The translations under genes and the position numbers were made by a program. Shown piece after piece: positions 15,086 through 21,022 of a stretch of 21,022 bases of DNA (within the stretch, counting starts at the first letter, position 1; each line of letters opens with the position of its first letter). The stretch comes from CAJJDF01 sp965655625 (GTDB taxonomy: Bacteria > Bacteroidota > Bacteroidia > Flavobacteriales_D > CAJJDF01). The stretch lies in contig CBFHHA010000042.1 of assembly GCA_965655625.1 (NCBI GenBank), positions 1-21,022 on the forward strand, written 5' to 3'. A model generated the notes under the pieces. It worked only from the letters and a program-made list of their open reading frames with translations, was not told the origin of the DNA and searched no databases.

Positions 15086-16516
15086 TTAAGATTCATGCCA
15101 CGAGTGGCCAGGTAGTAGTATTTCGTCTCCAGGGCCTTGCGTTCCGGCTTTATATAATTCTAGTTCTTTCTCTGTTTTATCCCAATTTTGTGTAACAGAA
15201 TTAATCCAATTCCAAGACGCTCTTAACTCATCTTCCCTCATAAATAAGGTCTGATTTCCTTTTATTACATCCATTAATAATCTTTCATAGGCATCTGGAA
15301 ATTCCTTGTCAAACGAACCACCATAATCAAGTTCGAGTGAAGTAGGCTTGTATCGATATCCACCTGGTCCCGGAATTTTAGCCATCTGTACTAGTTCTAT
15401 CCTCTCTTCTGGTTGTAATCTGATTATTAACTTGTTATTTTCGATTTTTTTTCCGTTTGGAAAAAGATTATGCGGAACTTTTTTAAAGTTTATCACAATT
15501 TCTGAATATCTATTTTCCATTCTTTTACCAGTTCTTAGATAAAAAGGAACGCCTGACCACCTCCAGTTGTCTACATAGGTCCTTATTGCCACGAATGTTT
15601 CAATGGGTGAATCGTATCTATCGATATCCTCCTGGTAGGATGAAACAGGAGTGCCGTTTATTTCTCCTCTTGTATATTGTCCTTTAATTGTATTCTTAAC
15701 GATAGTTTTTTCATTAAAGGGTCTTAGTGCTTTGAGTACTTTTAATTTTTCGTTCCTGACATTATCCGCGTTAATGTTGGAGGGTGGCTCCATTGCTACC
15801 AGGCAAAGAAGCTGAAGCAGATGGTTTTGTACCATATCTTTCAAGGCACCATATTTATCGTAAAATTCTTTTCTAGCCTCAACTCCTATAGACTCAGCAA
15901 CTGTTATTTGAATATTTTCAATATTCTGGCCATTCCAGGCTAGTTCAAATAAGTGGTTCGCAAATCTCAATACCATTAAGTTTTGAACCGTTTCTTTTCC
16001 TAAATAGTGGTCTATTCGATAGATTTGACTTTCTTTAAAGTAGGTCCTTATATTTTTATTTAGCTCCTCAAATGACTCCAGATCATGGCCCAACGGCTTT
16101 TCTAAAATAACTTTGGAGTTATCATCTATAATTCCATTTGTAAATAAAAATTCTGAAATTTTACCAAAAATACTAGAAGGCGTTGAAAAATAAAAAAGTG
16201 TTTGATCAAACTCCTTTTCATCAAAAGAGTTTTTTAAAGCTCTGTATTGGTCACTTTTTAATAAATCAATTTTTATGTAAACTAACATTCGTTTTATTAA
16301 ATCAAATTGATTTTGTGATATTTCTGAAATGTATTTTTTCAGATTTAGATTCAATACCTCAGAGAATGTGTCAGTGGTGTAATTTGATTTTGACACGACT
16401 GTGATTCGGCAAAATTCAGAGATTTGTTTGTCAATTATTCTTTTGAATAATGCAGGAAAAATTTTTTTCAGTGATAGGTCCCCGTCACCTCCAAATATGA
16501 TAATGTTAGTTTTCAT
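15086..16516 (-). CDS. zwf: Glucose-6-phosphate 1-dehydrogenase
   Basis: Zwf oxidises glucose 6-phosphate to the 6-phosphogluconolactone and is the entry to the oxidative branch used by the Entner-Doudoroff route. The 476-residue length is normal. The nucleotide-binding loop is GGDGDLSLKK (9-18), and EKPLGHDL is at 139-146. The substrate signature RIDHYLGKE is at 167-175, and the catalytic base is H232 in MVQNHLLQ. The second strand ends VVSKS, with K43 at the position where many NADP-preferring enzymes have arginine, and the loop has Asp where Thr/Ser/Ala is common, so cofactor choice is uncertain. It follows the kinase by 24 bases. Confidence 0.95.
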   Translation of the reverse strand: MKTNIIIFGGDGDLSLKKIFPALFKRIIDKQISEFCRITVVSKSNYTTDTFSEVLNLNLKKYISEISQNQFDLIKRMLVYIKIDLLKSDQYRALKNSFDEKEFDQTLFYFSTPSSIFGKISEFLFTNGIIDDNSKVILEKPLGHDLESFEELNKNIRTYFKESQIYRIDHYLGKETVQNLMVLRFANHLFELAWNGQNIENIQITVAESIGVEARKEFYDKYGALKDMVQNHLLQLLCLVAMEPPSNINADNVRNEKLKVLKALRPFNEKTIVKNTIKGQYTRGEINGTPVSSYQEDIDRYDSPIETFVAIRTYVDNWRWSGVPFYLRTGKRMENRYSEIVINFKKVPHNLFPNGKKIENNKLIIRLQPEERIELVQMAKIPGPGGYRYKPTSLELDYGGSFDKEFPDAYERLLMDVIKGNQTLFMREDELRASWNWINSVTQNWDKTEKELELYKAGTQGPGDEILLPGHSWHES

Positions 16517-16540
16517 TAGTTTAGTAAAGCTATATAATTC

Positions 16541-17392
16541 TTAATTTACCGAATGATAAATAATTAATTCATCGATAGGACATCTTGTAATTTTTGACAC
16601 TGTAATGGAGTATTTATTTGCAACTTCCAAGAGTAAATCCTGATAAAAAAACGAAATGGATCCAATAAACCCTACTTGGTAGTTCTGATAATTTTGGTAA
16701 GGGATAATTCTCTTTTGAAAAAACTCTTCAAATTCGTTAAGAATAATAGATCTTAATATCGGTTCATCTACAAATTGCTGATAGAACTTGGCAAAGCTGG
16801 CAAGGAATACATTTGGATTTTTGTCGCGATAAGTCCTGTGAAGAATCTCTTTTTTTGATATATTAAATTCTTTGTCAAACTGGTTTTTAATTTTTTCATC
16901 AAGATTTCCTGATAAATATAGTTGAATCAGGCGAATCCCTAAATGTGAGCCACTACCTTCATCTCCAAAAATATATCCATGGGACTCAATATTTTGAACT
17001 TCTTTTTCATTTTCCCAAACGCAAGAGTTAGAACCCGTACCTAAAATACAGGCAATTCCTTTTTTCTTGCCTAAAGTTGCCCGAGCAGCAGCAATCAAAT
17101 CATGATGTACCTTGATAGTAGAATTAGAAAAAAGTTTGGCCAATGCAATTTTTACTACTTCTTTGTTTTCTTGTGTAGAACATCCTGCCCCATAATAGTG
17201 GATTTCAGTGACATCCTTGAAATCTATTGTTATATTTGAAAATGCTTCTGATAAAACGGAGTAAATGTAGTTAGAGTCCTGGAAATAAGGATTAAAACCG
17301 ATTGTTTTTATCCTTTTTATTTCCTCATTTTTATTATTTATTATAGCCCAGTCTGTTTTAGTAGACCCGCTATCTGCAATCAATTGATACAT
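16541..17392 (-). CDS. BadF/BcrA-type sugar kinase (N-acetylglucosamine kinase family; probable glucokinase role)
   Basis: The 283-residue protein is an ASKHA-fold kinase. Phosphate 1 motif DSGSTKTDW lies at 7-15, followed by GFNPYFQ as in bacterial N-acetylglucosamine kinase-like proteins. A likely catalytic aspartate is D98 in HHDLIAAARA. ILGTGSNSC (116-124) and the glycine-rich YIFGDEGSGSHLG (140-152) bind ATP. Family labels point to N-acetylglucosamine or glucosamine, but the gene lies 6 bases after a glucan hydrolase gene and 24 bases before zwf. I infer that it phosphorylates glucose released from glucan. No NagA or NagB gene is nearby, which weakens an amino-sugar role. Specificity cannot be read from the sequence. 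Confidence 0.82.
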   Translation of the reverse strand: MYQLIADSGSTKTDWAIINNKNEEIKRIKTIGFNPYFQDSNYIYSVLSEAFSNITIDFKDVTEIHYYGAGCSTQENKEVVKIALAKLFSNSTIKVHHDLIAAARATLGKKKGIACILGTGSNSCVWENEKEVQNIESHGYIFGDEGSGSHLGIRLIQLYLSGNLDEKIKNQFDKEFNISKKEILHRTYRDKNPNVFLASFAKFYQQFVDEPILRSIILNEFEEFFQKRIIPYQNYQNYQVGFIGSISFFYQDLLLEVANKYSITVSKITRCPIDELIIYHSVN

Positions 17393-17398
17393 GTTTTG

Positions 17399-18661
17399 TT
17401 ATATTATTTTAAATGGAATATTACCAGTTGCAACATTCCCGTTCCCATCATGAACAAATAGGAAAAGTCGATATTCCCCCTTTTTGGGTACAGAAAAATC
17501 GACCTGATTGTTCTGTTCGTCTGACTTTTTAAAGACGCTTCTTAAGGGCTTTGGAGATTTTTCGGCATCACCGCCTGTTTTTTTGTCCTTACTCTCAGGT
17601 ATTACAAGCCATTCATATTTTAGTTTATCATTGTCCTTGTCTGTAATTTCAACTTTTGCAGACAAGGTACTACCTTGAGTTAAAATAATATTATCCGAAG
17701 ATGTTTGGTCGTTTATTTTAAAGTTGTGAATCGAAGGCGCTTGGTTTTTAGGATTTTTGTTGCTCCAGTTTTTGATTAATACATCCATTACTTCTGTTTC
17801 CTCTCCTTCCTCCGTAAATAGCCCGAACCAAGTGGAAGTATGTTCTTGTTTTTGGCCCCATAAAAACACATACGAACCTAAACAATTGTTCTTGTCTGAA
17901 TTAATGGCGTTCATGCTAACCTCGTAGGTATTGGCTTTTTCTGTACTCGTTTGTTCTATGGAAGCTCCCCATTCTGTTTTGGCCACTTGCCACCAACCAT
18001 ACGGTCCCCATTCTGCAACTATATAGGGTTTGTCCCAACCATAAATTTTCATTGCTTTGGGTAAATAAGAAATATCTCCGTAAGTGTTTACCCCTAGGAT
18101 ATCTAAACTAGGTGTGTATTTGTTTATTAATTTTATTTCGGCAACATCTAATCCAGCTGTTACTGCCATAGTTGGGTGATTGGGATCTTCTTGGTGTATC
18201 ATAAGAATTAGTTCTTCAAGGTACTTCCAAACATCAAAATTGGTATAATCTAAGTCCATCTCATTACCCACTCCCCAGAGTAAAATGGCAGGATGATTTT
18301 TATATTTTCTAACTATTTGTCTAAATTGTTCCAATTGTGCTTTTACCGCAGCTTCATTGGAGTAATCAAAGCCCTGTCTTTCCTGTCCCATCCAAATCCC
18401 GAATGTTACTGTCAGGCCATTTTTGTGTGCTTCGTCCAATATTTCATCTGTATTCGCATCAATCCCCCAAGTTCTGATTGAGTTTCCTCCGTAGCTTTTC
18501 AGCTTTTCTAGTTCTACAGTTCCTCCCGCACCTTTTATAAAATAAGGTTTACCATCTTTTAATAATTGAAAACCTACCTGTGTTGATTTCACTTCCACCT
18601 TGGAAGAGTAACTCGTTAAAAAAAGAAAAATAGAGAGGGAAAATAAGAGGTGTTTTTTCAT
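17399..18661 (-). CDS. Clan GH-A glycoside hydrolase, probable GH158-type endo-beta-1,3-glucanase
   Basis: The 420-residue protein has a signal peptide of about 20 residues (MKKHLLFSLSIFLFLTSYSS). No lipobox cysteine is present. A TIM-barrel domain spans about 28-300, and an Ig/PKD-like domain (about 305-420) ends in FVHDGNGNVATGNIPFKII. The acid/base is E134 in WGVGNEMD and the nucleophile E217 in IVAEWGPYG. Their spacing of 83 residues equals what I recall for the characterised laminarin-active GH158 enzyme of Bacteroides uniformis, and that enzyme also carries an Ig-like domain. GH2 TIM-barrel or GH5-like labels are alternatives. It lies 18 bases after the GH16 gene and 6 bases before the kinase, which supports action on laminarin oligosaccharides in the periplasm or at the cell surface. 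Confidence 0.75.
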   Translation of the reverse strand: MKKHLLFSLSIFLFLTSYSSKVEVKSTQVGFQLLKDGKPYFIKGAGGTVELEKLKSYGGNSIRTWGIDANTDEILDEAHKNGLTVTFGIWMGQERQGFDYSNEAAVKAQLEQFRQIVRKYKNHPAILLWGVGNEMDLDYTNFDVWKYLEELILMIHQEDPNHPTMAVTAGLDVAEIKLINKYTPSLDILGVNTYGDISYLPKAMKIYGWDKPYIVAEWGPYGWWQVAKTEWGASIEQTSTEKANTYEVSMNAINSDKNNCLGSYVFLWGQKQEHTSTWFGLFTEEGEETEVMDVLIKNWSNKNPKNQAPSIHNFKINDQTSSDNIILTQGSTLSAKVEITDKDNDKLKYEWLVIPESKDKKTGGDAEKSPKPLRSVFKKSDEQNNQVDFSVPKKGEYRLFLFVHDGNGNVATGNIPFKII

Positions 18662-18679
18662 AGTAGTTAGGTGTAGAAA

Positions 18680-19483
18680 TTATTTTTTTTGATAAACTTT
18701 TACGTAATCCACTTCCATAAATTGGGCTGTTTGCATGCTATTGGCACTCACATTACCACCAAGATTTCCTCCCACAGCTGTATTGAGTAATAAGTGAAAT
18801 TCTGAATCAAAAGGCCACGTAGACGAGATAGTCGTATTAGTTCTTAAAACTTTAAACGTTTCCTGATCATCCATGAACCAAACAATTTTATTGGCATTCC
18901 ACTCAATGGCATATTTATGAAACAGATTGTCGTATAATATCGGCTCTGTTTCACCAATCTGCATGTGTCCTCCAAATTGATTAGCAAAATGGATAGTATT
19001 AAATATTTCACTTGAGCGATTACCTACAAACTCCATGATATCAATTTCACCGCTTATTGGCCAGTTTTCAGAAGGATTCGATGGCAGCATCCAAAATGCA
19101 TGCCATAGCCCTCCGGCATTCGACATTCGTATTGATGCTTCAATTTTTCCGTATTTAAAGTCACCTTTATTTAAGGACCTAATTCGAGCCGAAGTATACT
19201 CTTTGTCACCAAAATTTTCTGAAATTGACTTTATTTTTAAGATTCCATCAGAAACGGAAACATTTTCCTTTCGATAATATTGTTCTTCTTCGTTTCCCCA
19301 TCCATAAATCCCATATTGCGAACCGTCTCCAATCATATACTCCCATTTGTTTGAATTTAATTCAGTGCCATTGAAGTCATCTGACCATACCAATTTATAG
19401 TTTGTGGGTAATGGTTCACTTTGTTTACATTGTACAAACAATGATAGTGATATGAGTATGTAAAATAATTGCTGTAGCTTCAT
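18680..19483 (-). CDS. GH16 endo-beta-1,3-glucanase (laminarinase-like) lipoprotein
   Basis: The 267-residue protein starts with a lipoprotein signal (ISLSLFVQC, Cys19), so it is likely anchored in the outer membrane. The GH16 domain begins YKLVWSDDFNGTELNSNKWE. The catalytic motif is GEIDIMEFVGN, with nucleophile E146, D148 and acid/base E151. The Met insertion that gives ExDxxE is typical of laminarinases. WHAFWMLP (127-134) and the C-terminal MEVDYVKVYQKK are also characteristic. It would cut beta-1,3-glucan such as laminarin at the surface, giving oligosaccharides for the next enzyme. A strong hairpin separates it from the upstream T9SS gene, while downstream genes follow closely. Confidence 0.92.
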   Translation of the reverse strand: MKLQQLFYILISLSLFVQCKQSEPLPTNYKLVWSDDFNGTELNSNKWEYMIGDGSQYGIYGWGNEEEQYYRKENVSVSDGILKIKSISENFGDKEYTSARIRSLNKGDFKYGKIEASIRMSNAGGLWHAFWMLPSNPSENWPISGEIDIMEFVGNRSSEIFNTIHFANQFGGHMQIGETEPILYDNLFHKYAIEWNANKIVWFMDDQETFKVLRTNTTISSTWPFDSEFHLLLNTAVGGNLGGNVSANSMQTAQFMEVDYVKVYQKK

Positions 19484-19497
19484 TTCGATTCAATTCA

Positions 19498-19536
19498 TAA
19501 TAAAAATTACAGCCAAATACGTGTTGGCTGTAATTT
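19498..19536 (-). terminator. Perfect 13-bp hairpin with U-tract between the T9SS gene and the GH16 gene
   Basis: AAATTACAGCCAA (19504-19516) and TTGGCTGTAATTT (19524-19536) are exact inverted repeats with a 7-base loop. On the minus strand the stem runs into TTTTTATTATG, an intrinsic-terminator shape. It lies 17 bases after the stop of the T9SS-secreted protein and 14 bases before the GH16 start. It could lower read-through into the enzymes, or protect the 3' end of an abundant upstream mRNA. Confidence 0.6.
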
Positions 19537-19553
19537 AAACAATAGGGTGATAA

Positions 19554-21022
19554 TTATTTTTTTACAATTTTCGATGTTGATATTCCCGCAGCGGTAAAAG
19601 TCCTTAAGAGATATATTCCTTTATTCAATGAACTTCCATCTACTTCAACAATTTTTGATGTTGGATTCGAAGTTATGATAAGAGTCCCTTTTAGATCATA
19701 TACCTCGATTCTTAGGATGTCTTGGTTTGGTGATGAAACAAGCCATTGGTTGGAAGTAGGATTTGGGTAAACTGATAGCTTTGTTTCGACTATTTCATCG
19801 ATGCTACTAATTCCTGGTTCGAACATCACATCATCAAAGTAAAATGTATCTAAAGCTCCAGCTGTATTGAAGTCGAAGAATATAGAAGCCATATTAAAGG
19901 TAAATGCAGTATTTAGGGCTGCAGTTCCTGATGCTGGATTATTAAAATCAAACATGAGATTATTCCATCCTATTACGGTGGTGGTATCCTCAGTTTCACA
20001 TGTTTGTAAGCTATTCGAAGCATTCTCTACTTTTAGTCTAATTGGAATTCCAGCATACGGTGACCACACTCTTACTGATATTCTCGTGTCTGTACTAGTA
20101 AATGGAACTGAAGAGGCCATTCCGATAGGTGTACATATAGATGTTCCAGCCCAAGTTTGTGCACCAGCTGTTTTGATTACTCTCATCACCTTATTAGTTG
20201 CCGAAGTAGGATCTGTCATTAACAGGGAAGCGTTTCCACCAAAATCGGTCATCGTGTAATCAACTGTGGTATCGTCAAAGGTAACAGGCAAGTCAATTTG
20301 TGACAGTGCAGGAGGAGGAGAGGTAACAAACATTACGTCATCAAAATAGAACGTATCTTGAGCCCCTGCGGTATTAAAGTCCATAAAAATGGAAGCTTTG
20401 TCATAAGTATTTGCAATATTAAGAGCAGCAGTACCCGTAGCAGGCGAACCAAAATCAAAAGTTAATGTATCCCAACCACCTGCAGTAACTGTTAAAGCTT
20501 CAGTTTCACAAGTAATAGTTGGTGCCGTAGCGTCTTCTACTTTTAATCTAACAGGAGTTCCAGCCGCAGCAGACCATACTCTAACTGTCATTTTTTGATC
20601 AATAGCAGTAAACGGAATCGCAGTAGCGAATCCAGAAGCAGTACCAATCGTAGTACCTGCCCAAGTTTGAGCACCAGTAGTTTTGATTACTCTCATTACT
20701 TTATTAGTTGCCGAAGTAGGATCTGTCATTAACAGGGAAGCGTTTCCACCAAAATCGGTCATCGTGTAATCAACTGTGGTATCGTCAAAGGTAACAGGCA
20801 AGTCAATTTGTGACAGTGCAGGAGGAGGAGAGGTAACAAACATTACGTCATCAAAATAGAACGTATCTTGAGCCCCTGCGGTATTAAAGTCCATAAAAAT
20901 GGAAGCTTTGTCATAAGTATTTGCAATATTAAGAGCAGCAGTACCCGTAGCAGGCGAACCAAAATCAAAAGTTAATGTATCCCAACCACCTGCAGTAACT
21001 GTTAAAGCTTCAGTTTCACAAG
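19554..21022 (-). CDS. T9SS-secreted protein with tandem ~170-residue modules (5' end off window)
   Basis: The frame is open from the right edge to the stop at 19554; about 488 residues are visible and there is no reliable start inside the window, since each in-frame ATG falls inside a repeat. It holds one partial and two full modules of about 170 residues, each running from LSQIDLPVTFDDTTVDYTM to DTFYFDDVMF. They look like beta-sandwich, possibly carbohydrate-binding, modules; I cannot name the family. The last module is followed by a type A sorting domain of about 80 residues (KLSVYPNPTSNQW to STSKIVKK), which directs export through the type IX system and surface attachment. The place at the head of a glucan-degrading operon suggests a surface laminarin-binding protein, but a catalytic domain may lie further upstream. 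Confidence 0.85.
   Translation of the reverse strand, partial: CETEALTVTAGGWDTLTFDFGSPATGTAALNIANTYDKASIFMDFNTAGAQDTFYFDDVMFVTSPPPALSQIDLPVTFDDTTVDYTMTDFGGNASLLMTDPTSATNKVMRVIKTTGAQTWAGTTIGTASGFATAIPFTAIDQKMTVRVWSAAAGTPVRLKVEDATAPTITCETEALTVTAGGWDTLTFDFGSPATGTAALNIANTYDKASIFMDFNTAGAQDTFYFDDVMFVTSPPPALSQIDLPVTFDDTTVDYTMTDFGGNASLLMTDPTSATNKVMRVIKTAGAQTWAGTSICTPIGMASSVPFTSTDTRISVRVWSPYAGIPIRLKVENASNSLQTCETEDTTTVIGWNNLMFDFNNPASGTAALNTAFTFNMASIFFDFNTAGALDTFYFDDVMFEPGISSIDEIVETKLSVYPNPTSNQWLVSSPNQDILRIEVYDLKGTLIITSNPTSKIVEVDGSSLNKGIYLLRTFTAAGISTSKIVKK
20191..20512 (-). repeat. Tandem module repeat, inner copy (period 510 bp)
   Basis: These 322 bases are identical, base for base, to 20701-21022. 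The offset is 510 bp, which is 170 codons, so the frame is kept. Just outside the block, below 20191, the two copies diverge at once (for example 20187-20190 against 20697-20700). Confidence 0.95.
20701..21022 (-). repeat. Tandem module repeat, outer copy (period 510 bp)
   Basis: Exact copy of 20191-20512. The identity runs to the window edge, so its true length and the total number of modules are unknown. Confidence 0.95.

Noticed and set aside
16541..17392. Simple amino-sugar catabolism assignment for the kinase
   Set aside because: No NagA, NagB or chitinase gene is nearby; glucan hydrolases and zwf flank it instead.
19867..20259. 130-codon plus-strand frame inside the repeat gene
   Set aside because: It is a shadow of the repeated T9SS protein; repeated coding sequence readily opens the opposite strand.
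20191..21022. CRISPR-like or mobile-element repeat
   Set aside because: The repeat period is 510 bp, in frame, and inside a coding sequence, so it reflects protein modules and not an array or transposon.
1..21022. tRNA or rRNA genes
   Set aside because: I looked for conserved tRNA-arm and rRNA motifs by eye and saw none; a covariance search such as tRNAscan-SE would settle it.

Overview
The window looks like chromosomal DNA of an AT-rich Bacteroidota bacterium, probably a marine member of the Flavobacteriia or Cytophagia. The evidence is a type IX secretion (T9SS) type A sorting domain, a DUF4296 lipoprotein, a stand-alone bifunctional phosphoglucose/phosphomannose isomerase, LytTR signalling, weak Shine-Dalgarno sequences and several TAnnTTTG-type promoter motifs. 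I see no rRNA, tRNA, insertion sequence, prophage or CRISPR array.

Bases 1-2760 (minus strand) hold a compact housekeeping operon. It encodes the bifunctional isomerase, LipB, a conserved unknown protein and LpxD, which is cut by the left edge. A divergent plus-strand pair follows (2903-4289): a carboxymuconolactone-decarboxylase-like protein and the radical SAM protein ArsS, the signature pair of arsenosugar loci. ArsS converges on, and overlaps by a few bases, a minus-strand leucine-rich-repeat protein. Bases 4945-10074 are plus-strand genes: a small Smr protein, an outer-membrane barrel, NadE, a polyprenol-phosphate mannosyltransferase, dihydroorotase, a DUF4296 lipoprotein and FolB. FolB again overlaps tail to tail with minus-strand TrmB, which is preceded by an orphan LytTR response regulator.

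Bases 11562-12007 have no clear gene. On the plus strand they carry a possible 20-codon ORF, several hairpins and one good intrinsic terminator. They may encode a small RNA or a short peptide.

Bases 12008-21022 (minus strand) are the most coherent part. In transcription order they encode a repeat-rich T9SS-secreted protein (5' end off the window), a GH16 laminarinase-like lipoprotein, a clan-A glycoside hydrolase resembling GH158, a BadF-type sugar kinase, glucose-6-phosphate dehydrogenase, 6-phosphogluconolactonase, phosphogluconate dehydratase and KDPG aldolase. Spacers are 2-24 bases, apart from one hairpin terminator after the first gene. Read together they describe a route from beta-1,3-glucan (laminarin) through glucose and glucose 6-phosphate to pyruvate and glyceraldehyde 3-phosphate by the Entner-Doudoroff pathway. 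A SusC/SusD pair would be expected beyond the right edge but is not in the window.
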